A stretch of 64,000 nt of DNA from contig NZ_FOXE01000008.1 in assembly GCF_900115635.1 (NCBI RefSeq), forward strand, positions 62,001 to 126,000, written 5' to 3'. A model generated the notes under the pieces. The model searched no databases. It saw only the letters and a list, made by a program, of their open reading frames with translations, and was not told the origin of the DNA. Every line of letters starts with the position of its first letter. The stretch's first letter is position 1. Of the stretch, positions 33,673 to 41,544 are shown piece by piece. A program made the position numbers and the translations under genes. Source of the stretch: Oscillibacter sp. PC13 (lineage in GTDB: Bacteria; Bacillota; Clostridia; Oscillospirales; Oscillospiraceae).

Positions 33673-33700
33673 AACCGCCCCGCTTTTCAGCGGGGCGGTT
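33673..33700. terminator. Terminator after the minus-strand XRE regulator
   Basis: AACCGCCCCGC (33673-33683) pairs with GCGGGGCGGTT (33690-33700), flanked by CCAAAA and TTTTGG. Confidence 0.85.
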
Positions 33701-33706
33701 TTGGCG

Positions 33707-34042
33707 TTAGTCTGACAGATCACCGCGCAGTAAAAACAACTGCAGGACCTTTTCCGCCAGGCGCAGTTCCCGGGGAGAACAATGAGCCAGCATGGCATCA
33801 ATGGCGCACAAATCAGATGTTCCATCTTCCTCTCCAAACAGAATATACTCCATGGAAAGCCTGGAAGTCTTAGACACTTTAATCAAAGTATCAATGGACA
33901 TCTGAGAAGTCCCCACTTCGATCTGCCCATAATAGCCGGCACCGATGTCCGCCAGTTCCGCAAACTGCTCCCGGGTCAGATTCAGACGATTCCGTTGCTG
34001 CCGCAGCCTCTGACCAATGGCAATCAATTCCTGTTTCGTCAT
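33707..34042 (-). CDS. XRE-family regulator
   Basis: 111 residues. The helix-turn-helix occupies residues 3-60 (GQRLRQQRNRLNLTREQFAE, then GAGYYGQIEVGTSQMSIDTL), followed by a short helical tail ending LFLLRGDLSD. This fold and tail are typical of Clostridial one-domain regulators. ATG 34042 follows AAAGGAGTG. It is divergent from the integrase-like gene; two palindromes in the shared gap (34205-34226 and 34306-34327) may be its operators or those of the neighbour. Confidence 0.87.
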   Translation of the reverse strand: MTKQELIAIGQRLRQQRNRLNLTREQFAELADIGAGYYGQIEVGTSQMSIDTLIKVSKTSRLSMEYILFGEEDGTSDLCAIDAMLAHCSPRELRLAEKVLQLFLLRGDLSD

Positions 34043-34204
34043 GTATCGCACACTCCTTTCCCACAGTCTAGCGTTGAACAAATAAATGAAAATATGCTGA
34101 TAGATATTGATTTTTGTTATCTTTTAACGTATTTTATAGGCATAAATATCCTTCAAACCGTTGCGCTGCAATGGATTCAGCGGTTGCTGAAAATTAAGTA
34201 AACA

Positions 34205-34226
34205 TTTGTTACACAAGTGTAGCAAA
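34205..34226. repeat. Palindrome copy 1, TTTGTTACAC-AA-GTGTAGCAAA
   Basis: 10-bp arms with one mismatch. It shares its left arm exactly with the site at 35630-35639 and resembles the second palindrome at 34306-34327. Confidence 0.65.
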
Positions 34227-34305
34227 GAAAAGAGGAGAAAGTCTGCGTAGTTTGTATGAACTTTTTAAAAAGTTGGGAGAAAAGCAAAAAAATAACAGAC
34301 ATTTA

Positions 34306-34327
34306 TTTGATACACAGTTGTAACAAA
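34306..34327. repeat. Palindrome copy 2, TTTGATACA-CAGT-TGTAACAAA
   Basis: 9-bp arms with one mismatch, 14 bases before the start codon of the integrase-like gene, overlapping its expected promoter/leader. Confidence 0.65.
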
Positions 34328-34341
34328 ACTTGGGAGAGGAC

Positions 34342-35607
34342 ATGCAGGAATACGTTGTAAACCGGCCCGAAGAGGAGGCCATGAACCAAATATTGGCGAA
34401 GAATTCAGACAATGCGGCCGGAGTCATTTTGCGTCTGGCGTGGCAGGCGGGACTGCTGCGGGACGAAATTCAGCATCTGACCTGGGCGCAGATTGACTTT
34501 TTGGATCACCGGCTTGTGCTGCCGGATCGGGCTGTTCCCATTGCGGAGGAGCTGAGTGTTTGGCTGGAGGCGCTACGGGATGCCCGGAACCGCCGTTCGG
34601 AGGTGGTGGTTTTGTCGGACAGAGATCAAAAGCCCCTGACGCCCCAATCCATATCCCGGCTGGCCCGGACGGCGCTGGATCGGGAGGGACAGACGGATAT
34701 CCGGCTGATTGATTTGCGCCACGATTTCATCCTCCGCCAGCTGGAGGCGCACGATTGGCAGTATGTCTCCCGCATCACTGGTGTGGAGGCAGCTGCGCTG
34801 CGGGTGCACTTTGCCGAGCACCTGAAAGAAAAGAAGGTCTCCACCCGCATCCGGCGGAAAGCGCCGGCGCAGATTGATGAGTTTGCACTTTGGAAGCTGC
34901 TGCAGGCGGAAAAAACCTCGCCGGCGGGCGTAGCGCTGTGGCTGACGTGGCAGCTGGGACTGCAGCTGGAGGAAATCATTGCCCTGCAGTGGGAGCAGGT
35001 GGACTTCAAGGCGGAGGCCCTGCATCTGCGGGATCGAAAGGTCATGCTGACCAGCGGTGTGCTGGGAATTCTGCGACAGCTGCGGCAGGAGCTGCCGTCT
35101 TCCGCAGCCTATGTAGTAACGGCACCCCGCAGCGGCAATCCGTTTGACCGCACGCGGCTTTCCAAACTGGTGCGGACGGCGTTGATTCACGGCGGCATGG
35201 ACAATGTGACGCTGCGGGATTTGCGGCTGGATTGTGACATCCGCATCGGCGGGGAGAATCAGGTGGTGGCCTACGTCCGGGAGCACCAGTGCATCACCCG
35301 GAACGAGGCGGCGGCGCTGCTGGGCGTGTCCAAAACCACGGCATATAACCGGCTCAAGCAGATGGTGCGCCGGGGCAAGCTGACGCAGATAGGCGCCCGA
35401 TATTATCTCCACGACGCAGTGGTGCCGCCGGAGCGGCAGACCCAGGTGATTTTGGAGTATCTGACGAAGGAGGGGTTTGCCTATCGCCAGGACATTGCCC
35501 GGCTGCTGCGGATCGATCCCCGCCAGTGCCGCCCCATTTTAAAGCGCATGATTGACGAGGGAACGATTACTCAGGATCGTCAGAAATACATGCTGAAAGA
35601 AGCGTGA
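34342..35607 (+). CDS. Protein with two inactive tyrosine-recombinase-like folds and two winged helices
   Basis: 421 residues made of internal duplications. Residues 24-160 and 193-305 each look like a tyrosine-recombinase catalytic domain (RLAWQAGLLRDEIQHLTWAQ against WLTWQLGLQLEEIIALQWEQ, then DIRLIDLRHD against NVTLRDLRLD). The recombinase Arg of the GLR motif is Leu or Gln, the HxxR box survives only in part, and no catalytic Tyr is found, so strand cleavage is not expected. Residues 306-360 and 365-420 are two similar winged helices. It is therefore more likely a DNA-binding regulator. GGGAGAGGA lies before ATG 34342. No function is known to me. Confidence 0.8.
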   Translation: MQEYVVNRPEEEAMNQILAKNSDNAAGVILRLAWQAGLLRDEIQHLTWAQIDFLDHRLVLPDRAVPIAEELSVWLEALRDARNRRSEVVVLSDRDQKPLTPQSISRLARTALDREGQTDIRLIDLRHDFILRQLEAHDWQYVSRITGVEAAALRVHFAEHLKEKKVSTRIRRKAPAQIDEFALWKLLQAEKTSPAGVALWLTWQLGLQLEEIIALQWEQVDFKAEALHLRDRKVMLTSGVLGILRQLRQELPSSAAYVVTAPRSGNPFDRTRLSKLVRTALIHGGMDNVTLRDLRLDCDIRIGGENQVVAYVREHQCITRNEAAALLGVSKTTAYNRLKQMVRRGKLTQIGARYYLHDAVVPPERQTQVILEYLTKEGFAYRQDIARLLRIDPRQCRPILKRMIDEGTITQDRQKYMLKEA

Positions 35608-35629
35608 GGACAGAAAGCCCCATTACCAA

Positions 35630-35639
35630 TTTGTTACAC
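35630..35639 (+). repeat. TTTGTTACAC half-site upstream of the SLH protein promoter
   Basis: Exact copy of the left arm at 34205-34214, about 70 bp upstream of the -35 of the SLH surface-protein gene. Confidence 0.5.
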
Positions 35640-35706
35640 CCGAAGGACACAAAAACCGGATAAAAGCACGCCGTTTCTCAATTGCATGACACTTCCCCCA
35701 AATCCA

Positions 35707-35735
35707 TAGACAAACAAAAAATTCCACGCTAAATT
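35707..35735 (+). promoter_or_regulatory. Promoter of the SLH surface-protein gene
   Basis: -35 TAGACA (35707-35712), 17-bp spacer, -10 TAAATT (35730-35735). It gives a leader of about 170 bases. Confidence 0.6.
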
Positions 35736-35741
35736 AAGGCA

Positions 35742-35914
35742 TGCGGACGGACGGCGGAGGCGCACAGGCCATTCCAGGCTTGGTGTAGGCTCGCGAAAGC
35801 TTCTGTGGAACAGGGCTTTTTTCGAGTTCGGCTAGCCCCGACACGAAACCCGGAAGAGGGCGGCGTGTCCTGCGGCGGACGATTCGCAAAAATTTTAAAG
35901 GAGGAAATCCTACC
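35742..35914 (+). ncRNA. Long structured leader of the SLH surface-protein gene
   Basis: GC-rich 5' leader in an otherwise AT-rich gap, with several possible stems: GGGCT...AGCCC (35813-35838 area), GACACG...CGTGTC enclosing CCC/GGG (about 35849-35880), and AGGCT...AGCTT with GCGAAAGC. It ends in AAAGGAGG. It does not match the c-di-GMP, c-di-AMP or other riboswitch consensus known to me; it may stabilise a very abundant mRNA. Confidence 0.45.
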
Positions 35915-38824
35915 ATGAAGAAGTTCCTTTCTCTGGTTCTGGCTCTGGTTATGACCATGTCTCTGGTCACCATCAGCGCCGGCGCCAAGGACTTCACGGA
36001 CAACAGCAAGATCACCTATGAAGAAGCTGTCGCCGTGGTGTCCGAGATTGGCGTTGTCGACGGCTATACCGACGGCAGCTTCAATCCCCAGAACAACCTG
36101 ACCCGTGGCGCAGCTGCAAAGATCATTTGCAACCTGATCCTCGGGCCCACCACCGCCAGCGCTCTGAGCGCAGACACCGCTCCTTTCAAGGACGTGCCCG
36201 CCACTCATGAGTTTGCCGGTTACATTGCTTACTGCGCACAGCAGGGCATCATCTCCGGCTATGCAGACGGCACCTTCCGTCCCGCCGCTCCCCTGACTGG
36301 CTATGCATTCCTGAAGATGCTGCTGGGCGGCCTGGGCTATGATGCCCAGATCGAGGGCTTTGTGGGCGGCAACTGGTCCGTGCAGGTCGCCAAGACCGCT
36401 CTGGGCAACAAGCTCACCAGCGGCAACGACGATTTCGTCGGCACCAAGACCGTCAACCGTGAAGAGGCCTGCCTGTACACCTTCAACACCCTGAAGGCTG
36501 ACATGGTGGAGTATGATTCCAAGACTTCCGTCAACGTCAACGGCGCTGAGGTTGTCATTGGCAACACCAAGGCTCAGAAGATTGCTTCCGAAGAGGCTGC
36601 CGGCTATGACGACACCCTGAACAAGGACAACCTGCAGTTCGCTGAGAAGTACTTCCCCAAGCTGACCCGCACCAAGAACTACACCGATAACTTCGGCCGT
36701 CCCGCCGCTGAGTGGAAGTTCAAGTCCACCATCATCGGCACCTACGCCGACGACAGCGACCTGATCGCCACCTACACCGCCAAGGCCAAGAAGGGCGACC
36801 TGTACAGCCTGGTTGGCTCCAGCACTGTGAAGGGCATCGAGGACAAAGACTATGACCTGACTGTCTATGTGGACGGCGACGAGGTCAAGACTCCCGCTGT
36901 TGCCGACCTGTTTGTGAAGAACAGCTCCGGCGCCGCTGAGGGCAAGAGCACCAAGGCTCCTGGTGTCACTGGCAACGGTGTCCTGACCGAGGTTTACATG
37001 GATGACGACAACAACGTCACCATCGTGATCATCAATACCTATCTGGCCAAGGCCACTGCTGACTACAACAGCACCAAGGGCACTCTGTCCATTGAGTCTG
37101 TTGCGACCGGTGAGTGGGTTGCTCCCATGGGCACCACCATCGACAACGATGATGTGAACGTGGAAGAGTTCAAGGAAGACGACTACATCCTGGTCACCTA
37201 CTCCTACATGAGCGACGCCATCGAGTCCGCTGTGAAGGCTGAGGTTGTTACCGGCGAGGTTTCCGAGTACACCGTGACCGACTATGTCATCATGGACGGC
37301 ACTACCTACAAGTATGACAAGATGGTTGGCACCGGCGATCACGGCAAGGACGTGGAGTACGCCATCGGCGAGGATGCCATCGTGGTTCTGGACGCTTATG
37401 GCTACATCCTGTATGTTGATAATGCTGTCTCCACCTCCAACTATGTCTGGATTCAGGACGCTGCTGGCGCCAGCGGTCTGAATAAGAGTGCTATCGCCCA
37501 GGCTTACTTTGCCGACGGCACTGCTGACGAGATCAGCGTGGCGAAGGTCTCCTTTGTCACCGAGCGTGACAATGACGGTAAGGTCACCGAAACTGCCACC
37601 GTCAAGAACGGCGACTGCATCGAGGTTCTCGATGAGCTGAACGGCTGGTACACCTTCAGCAAGACCTCTGCTGGTAAGTACAATCTGACCAACACCAAGC
37701 TGATCACCGGCGGCGGCTTCGTTGATCTGGACGGCGAGGTTCAGATTGTTATGAGCGACAGAGTCCGCTTCCTGTTCAATAATGGCCCCAAGGCCAATGA
37801 CTCCACTGTCATGGTCGTCATCGACGAGGACGGCGATCCCACCGTTTACACCGGCGTCAAGGAGATTCCCGACATCTACGCCAGCGGTGCTGTCAGAGTC
37901 GAGTGGGTTGAGAACACCTCCGGCTATGCCAAGTACGTGGCCGTTGACCTGTCCGACGCTACAACTTCCAGCGTGGACGACCAGGCTGTTGCCGATTACC
38001 TGATGCTGCTGAAGCCCACCCCCAACAAGACCGTGATTGCTGATGATACCTATTATCAGTACAAGGTCATCATCGACGGCGAGGAGACCACCAAGTACGT
38101 GGTGGACGAGATTGTTGACGGCAACGTGCGCGGCGACCTGTACTACAACGTCAAGGAGAACAGCAAGGGTTACATCACCGGCGCCAAGAAGTTTGGCGAT
38201 AAGGATACCCAGATCGCTTGGATTGACGATATTGCAATGGTCGGAGGCACCATCTCCTACAGCGACGGTACGGTTACCATCGTTGATGAGGAAGGCGATG
38301 CGGAGATGATCATCTCCGCTGACACCAAGACCTATCTGGTCATCGGCAAGGGCGTGACCGAGCTGCTGAAGGACCCTGCCGCTGATTACGAGACCTATCT
38401 GGGCATCTCCGCCCGCGCTCTGGCCGGCATGGTCAAGGGCTACAAGGTGGACGGCAATGTCTTCTTCAACCTGGACGATGATGACAGTGACGTTGTCACT
38501 GAGCTGTACATCTACATCTCCGACGCTGTTGAGGTGGACGCTGACGGCAATCCCGTCATCCCCGATGAGGGTGGCGATGAGCCCGAGACCATCACCATCA
38601 CTGTCAAGGCTATTGTCAACTTGGGCAACGGTGTTACCGATACCCTGGATGACACGGTCATCGCCGATCTGACCGCTGAGGACTTTGTGGATGGCAAGTA
38701 CGCTGTGGAGGCTCCGGACTTCGATGGCTACGCTCCCATTATTGCCAGCAAGAACGTGACCTATGTGGAAGGAACTACCTCCTATGAGGTCTCCTTCACC
38801 TACACGCCCGTTGCTGGAGAGTAA
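35915..38824 (+). CDS. SLH-domain surface-layer protein
   Basis: 969-residue exported protein. The signal peptide (MKKFLSLVLALVMTMSLVTI) probably ends near AGA-K25. SLH domains cover about residues 26-75 (GVVDGYTDGSFNP), 91-140 (GIISGYADGTFRP) and a weaker third at 151-197; these bind the pyruvylated secondary cell-wall polymer. The rest is a long acidic beta-rich region, and residues 890-969 resemble a MucBP-like repeat (GYAPIIASKNVTY). Codon use is strongly biased (AAC, TAC, GGC, ACC), a sign of very high expression. AAAGGAGG stands before ATG 35915. It is probably a main S-layer or envelope protein. Confidence 0.92.
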   Translation: MKKFLSLVLALVMTMSLVTISAGAKDFTDNSKITYEEAVAVVSEIGVVDGYTDGSFNPQNNLTRGAAAKIICNLILGPTTASALSADTAPFKDVPATHEFAGYIAYCAQQGIISGYADGTFRPAAPLTGYAFLKMLLGGLGYDAQIEGFVGGNWSVQVAKTALGNKLTSGNDDFVGTKTVNREEACLYTFNTLKADMVEYDSKTSVNVNGAEVVIGNTKAQKIASEEAAGYDDTLNKDNLQFAEKYFPKLTRTKNYTDNFGRPAAEWKFKSTIIGTYADDSDLIATYTAKAKKGDLYSLVGSSTVKGIEDKDYDLTVYVDGDEVKTPAVADLFVKNSSGAAEGKSTKAPGVTGNGVLTEVYMDDDNNVTIVIINTYLAKATADYNSTKGTLSIESVATGEWVAPMGTTIDNDDVNVEEFKEDDYILVTYSYMSDAIESAVKAEVVTGEVSEYTVTDYVIMDGTTYKYDKMVGTGDHGKDVEYAIGEDAIVVLDAYGYILYVDNAVSTSNYVWIQDAAGASGLNKSAIAQAYFADGTADEISVAKVSFVTERDNDGKVTETATVKNGDCIEVLDELNGWYTFSKTSAGKYNLTNTKLITGGGFVDLDGEVQIVMSDRVRFLFNNGPKANDSTVMVVIDEDGDPTVYTGVKEIPDIYASGAVRVEWVENTSGYAKYVAVDLSDATTSSVDDQAVADYLMLLKPTPNKTVIADDTYYQYKVIIDGEETTKYVVDEIVDGNVRGDLYYNVKENSKGYITGAKKFGDKDTQIAWIDDIAMVGGTISYSDGTVTIVDEEGDAEMIISADTKTYLVIGKGVTELLKDPAADYETYLGISARALAGMVKGYKVDGNVFFNLDDDDSDVVTELYIYISDAVEVDADGNPVIPDEGGDEPETITITVKAIVNLGNGVTDTLDDTVIADLTAEDFVDGKYAVEAPDFDGYAPIIASKNVTYVEGTTSYEVSFTYTPVAGE

Positions 38825-38855
38825 TCTATCAAAAACGGTTTTCCGTTGAGATAAC

Positions 38856-38887
38856 AAAAGCCCCGCACCATACGGTGCGGGGCTTTT
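38856..38887. terminator. Bidirectional terminator between the SLH gene and the tail-fibre-like gene
   Basis: Perfect 14-bp stem AAAAGCCCCGCACC/GGTGCGGGGCTTTT with an ATAC loop. Confidence 0.9.
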
Positions 38888-38895
38888 GCATTTAT

Positions 38896-38982
38896 TTATT
38901 CTTCCGGATCTGTGGGGAGCTCTGCAGGAATGGGATTCTCCACCAACTCCTGCCGCCCGTCCGGCCAGCAAATCAACAGCAA
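38896..38982 (-). CDS. Possible 28-residue peptide after the tail-fibre-like gene
   Basis: An open frame from TTG 38982 starts one base after the previous stop codon (TGA 38986-38984) and ends just before the terminator. The peptide reads LLLICWPDGRQELVENPIPA and ends in acidic residues. Its tight coupling and sensible composition (no rare-codon runs) support it; its short length and TTG start argue against it. Confidence 0.35.
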   Translation of the reverse strand: MLLICWPDGRQELVENPIPAELPTDPEE

Positions 38983-38983
38983 C

Positions 38984-39520
38984 TCACTTCACCCCCCAGA
39001 TTCGGAACCGGCATCCGACGGCGAAAGTCAGATTGGTGATGGCGCCGGAATAGTCCAAATAGGAGATGTAGCTGAAGCGGTGGGAAAGCGGAAGAAATTC
39101 TGCCGTTTGATAGCAAAGTGACAGTGCATTGACCGAGCATTGGACATTCTGGTTGCAAAATAAGATCAGTCGGCTGGGACCATATCGGGACGATTCCTGT
39201 ACGCTTTCTCCATTACTGTATGCGGATCCAACCTCGGTGCTATTATCAAACTCAATTTTGACGGTTCCCTTGTTGTTGGAGAGCAGTTCCGCATCCACCA
39301 CGATAGACTGCCACTGACTCCAGTCGATGTCGTCTAACTGTATTCGAATACTGGTGGCACTTTCTGTGGTTACGATTTCCCGAATCGGCCGCAGAATGGA
39401 CTGTCCGGCGGCCGCCGCCAGGGCGGTGTCAATTTTTTTGTTGTCACGGTTGAAGTCTGTCCGGAGAATCCGGTCGGAGGGTTCCCACTGACAGAGCTGA
39501 TAATTGGTCGTTTGCAGCAA
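38984..39520 (-). CDS. Phage tail-fibre-like protein
   Basis: 178-residue protein starting with TTNYQLCQWEPSDRILRTDF and NRDNKKIDTALAA, an N-terminal pattern I associate with tail-fibre or receptor-type proteins of Clostridial phages and tailocins. The rest is beta-rich with no recognised domain. TTG 39520 is chosen because AAAAAGGAG lies 8 bases ahead; a GTG at 39583 is in frame but falls inside a palindrome. No other phage genes are nearby, so it is an orphan, or a domesticated surface protein. Confidence 0.7.
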   Translation of the reverse strand: MLQTTNYQLCQWEPSDRILRTDFNRDNKKIDTALAAAAGQSILRPIREIVTTESATSIRIQLDDIDWSQWQSIVVDAELLSNNKGTVKIEFDNSTEVGSAYSNGESVQESSRYGPSRLILFCNQNVQCSVNALSLCYQTAEFLPLSHRFSYISYLDYSGAITNLTFAVGCRFRIWGVK

Positions 39521-39575
39521 ATGAAATGTCTCCTTTTTCGTTGTTTTTGGGGGAAAATTCAGGGGGCTGGCCAAG

Positions 39576-39600
39576 CCCCACACTATTATATAGTGTGGGG
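39576..39600. promoter_or_regulatory. Perfect palindrome with an embedded TATAAT
   Basis: CCCCACACTAT-TAT-ATAGTGTGGGG, 11-bp arms, with TATAAT readable on the minus strand. A second hairpin CTGCACGGC/GCCGTGCAG follows at 39607-39633. It could be the promoter/operator of the tail-fibre-like gene. Confidence 0.5.
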
Positions 39601-39676
39601 AGGTTCCTGCACGGCTTGCTGCATGCCGTGCAGTAGAAAAATTCAGCCCACCCGATACCTATATAAATATTAAAAC

Positions 39677-39707
39677 GGCCCCCGCCGCGCATGCCGCGGC
39701 GGGGGCC
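39677..39707 (-). terminator. Terminator after the ComM-like gene
   Basis: 13-bp GC stem GGCCCCCGCCGCG/CGCGGCGGGGGCC, followed on the minus strand by GTTTTAATATTT. Confidence 0.85.
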
Positions 39708-39711
39708 AAAC

Positions 39712-41229
39712 CTATCCCCTTAAAATATCCGTGTTTCGGAACGAAATCGCCTCGGCCAGATGATCCGGGCCAATGTCGGCCGCACCGTCCAGATCCGCGA
39801 TGGTCCGGGCTACCCGGAGAATCCGGTCGTGGGAACGGGCGCTCAGCCCCATGCGGGAGAAGGCGGCCTTCATCAGCGCCTCGCCCCGGCTGTCCAGGCG
39901 GCAATGCGCCGCCAGCTGGGCCGGGGACAGCCGGGCGTTGCAGACGGCGCCGCTCCCGCCCAAACGGGCGGTCTGAATGGCCCGGGCGGCGTCCACCCGC
40001 TGCTTGACCTCCGCTGAGGATTCCGGTGTTTCTCTCCGCCGCATGGCCTCATACTCCACGGAGGGGACGTGAACATGCAGGTCAATCCGGTCCAGCAGGG
40101 GGCCGGAGATCTTCTGCACGTATTTTTCCACCTCCCGGTCGGAGCAGGTGCACTTGCCGGACGGATGCCCCCGCCAGCCGCAGCGGCAGGGGTTCATGGC
40201 GCAGATCAGCTGAAACCGGGCGGGCAGGTGCAGCGTGCCGCCTGACCGGGCTACGGTGACCTCGCCCTCCTCCAGGGGCTGCCGCATGGCCTCCAGTACA
40301 TCCCGCCGGAATTCCGGCAGTTCGTCCAGAAACAAAATCCCGTGATGGGCCAGGGAGATTTCTCCGGGACGGAGGGCCGGGCCGCCCCCTGCCAGCGCCG
40401 CGGCGGAGGCGGTGTGATGGGGCGCGCGGAAGGGCCGCCTGGTCAGCAGCGGCTGCGAAGGATCCGTCAGGCCTGCTACGGACCAAATGCCGGAGACCTC
40501 CAACGCCTCGTCCCGGCTCATATCCGGCAGAATAGAGGGCAGCCGCTTGGCAAGCATGGACTTGCCGGCGCCCGGACTGCCAATCATCAAAAGATTGTGC
40601 CCACCCGCCGCGGCAATTTCCAGCGCCCGTTTCACGTTTTCCTGTCCCATCACGTCCCGGAAATCCGGCAGGGGGGTGCGGTCAGGCTCCGGTGCCCAGG
40701 CGGGGGCCGGAGAGAGGAGGCTCTCCCCCCGCAGATGAGCCGCCAGGGAACGGACGTCCGGCACGCCGTATACCGTCAGCCCGGATGCCAGCGTGGCCTC
40801 GGCGGCATTCTCCGCCGGAACAAACAGCTGGCGCACGCCCGCCTCCCGGGCGGCCAGGGCCATCGGCAAAACACCCGCAACGCCGCGCAGGGATCCGGTA
40901 AGGGACAACTCTCCCAAAAAGGCCGCGTCCTCCGGCAGAGGAGGCAGATCGCCGCCGGCGGCCAGAATTCCCACAAAAATGGGCAGGTCATAGATTGTTC
41001 CGGCCTTTTTTTGACCGGCGGGAGCCAGATTGACCGTGATGCGGCTGACCGGGAATTTGGCGCCGCAGTTCTTCACCGCAGCCCGCACCCGCTCCCGGGC
41101 CTCCCGCACCGCGGTGTCCGGCAGACCCACCACATCAAAGGCGGGCAGCCCGCCGGAGAGAAAACACTCCGCGCTGACCTCATACCCTGTGATGCCGTTC
41201 AGCCCCATGGAGCGCACCGTCACGACCAT
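39712..41229 (-). CDS. comM: YifB/ComM family Mg-chelatase-like AAA+ ATPase
   Basis: 505 residues in the ChlI + Mg-chelatase layout. An N-terminal Lon-protease-like fold (GLPAFDVVGLPDTAVREARE) is followed by the AAA+ core with Walker A IGSPGAGKSMLA, Walker B GILFLDELPEF and the arginine/zinc segment CAMNPCRCGWRGHP with CTCSDREVEKY. ComM is a hexameric helicase that speeds branch migration during natural transformation in Gram-negatives; its role in Clostridia is less clear. The ribosome site is weak (GGGGTGG). Confidence 0.93.
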   Translation of the reverse strand: MVVTVRSMGLNGITGYEVSAECFLSGGLPAFDVVGLPDTAVREARERVRAAVKNCGAKFPVSRITVNLAPAGQKKAGTIYDLPIFVGILAAGGDLPPLPEDAAFLGELSLTGSLRGVAGVLPMALAAREAGVRQLFVPAENAAEATLASGLTVYGVPDVRSLAAHLRGESLLSPAPAWAPEPDRTPLPDFRDVMGQENVKRALEIAAAGGHNLLMIGSPGAGKSMLAKRLPSILPDMSRDEALEVSGIWSVAGLTDPSQPLLTRRPFRAPHHTASAAALAGGGPALRPGEISLAHHGILFLDELPEFRRDVLEAMRQPLEEGEVTVARSGGTLHLPARFQLICAMNPCRCGWRGHPSGKCTCSDREVEKYVQKISGPLLDRIDLHVHVPSVEYEAMRRRETPESSAEVKQRVDAARAIQTARLGGSGAVCNARLSPAQLAAHCRLDSRGEALMKAAFSRMGLSARSHDRILRVARTIADLDGAADIGPDHLAEAISFRNTDILRG

Positions 41230-41422
41230 TCATACCACCCCGTCTGCACCGGCATAAAAACCGGCTGGAAAATCAATGAAAATCTGGAGGAATGCTTCTT
41301 GAAGTTTACCACAAATTGACGAAATAGGGAACACTGAATTCGAAAAGTGCCTAAAAAAAGGAAAATATTTTGGACTTTACGCAGAAAAGGAAAAAATTGT
41401 GTAAAAAATAACAAAGTCCTGG
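41230..41422. other. Gene-free stretch between comM and the nifJ promoter
   Basis: AT-rich, with no reading frame or stem worth listing. It should contain the comM promoter, but none could be picked out with confidence. Confidence 0.5.
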
Positions 41423-41451
41423 TTTACAGAGAAAAGGACAAGTGATATAAT
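41423..41451 (+). promoter_or_regulatory. Promoter of nifJ
   Basis: -35 TTTACA (41423-41428), 17-bp spacer, perfect -10 TATAAT (41446-41451). Confidence 0.8.
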
Positions 41452-41507
41452 ACTATCGCATGAAAATTCCGGGGGAGTTTTATCTGGATTTCGTGTTTGG
41501 CTTAAGA

Positions 41508-41526
41508 TTGCTGCCCAGGGCAGCAA
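41508..41526 (+). promoter_or_regulatory. Palindrome just upstream of the nifJ ribosome site
   Basis: TTGCTGCCC-A-GGGCAGCAA, perfect at DNA level; as RNA an 8-bp stem with a CAG loop. It ends 6 bases before the GGAGG. Confidence 0.6.
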
Positions 41527-41544
41527 ATTGTAGGAGGTAAGTTT

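Noticed and set aside
34342-35607. Active integrase of a mobile element
   Set aside because: Catalytic Arg and Tyr residues are missing in both repeats; no attachment sites, excisionase or cargo genes are nearby.
35742-35914. c-di-GMP or c-di-AMP riboswitch in the SLH leader
   Set aside because: Only scattered short matches (such as GCGCACAGG); the core loops and receptor motifs of either class are missing.
35729-38971. A 1080-codon open frame on the strand opposite the SLH gene
   Set aside because: It mirrors the strongly biased codons of the SLH protein, has no ribosome site, signal or domain, and is a composition shadow.
41446-41526. Rex redox operator upstream of nifJ
   Set aside because: No TTGTTAA-N4-TTAACAA-like sequence is present; the palindrome found is of a different sequence.
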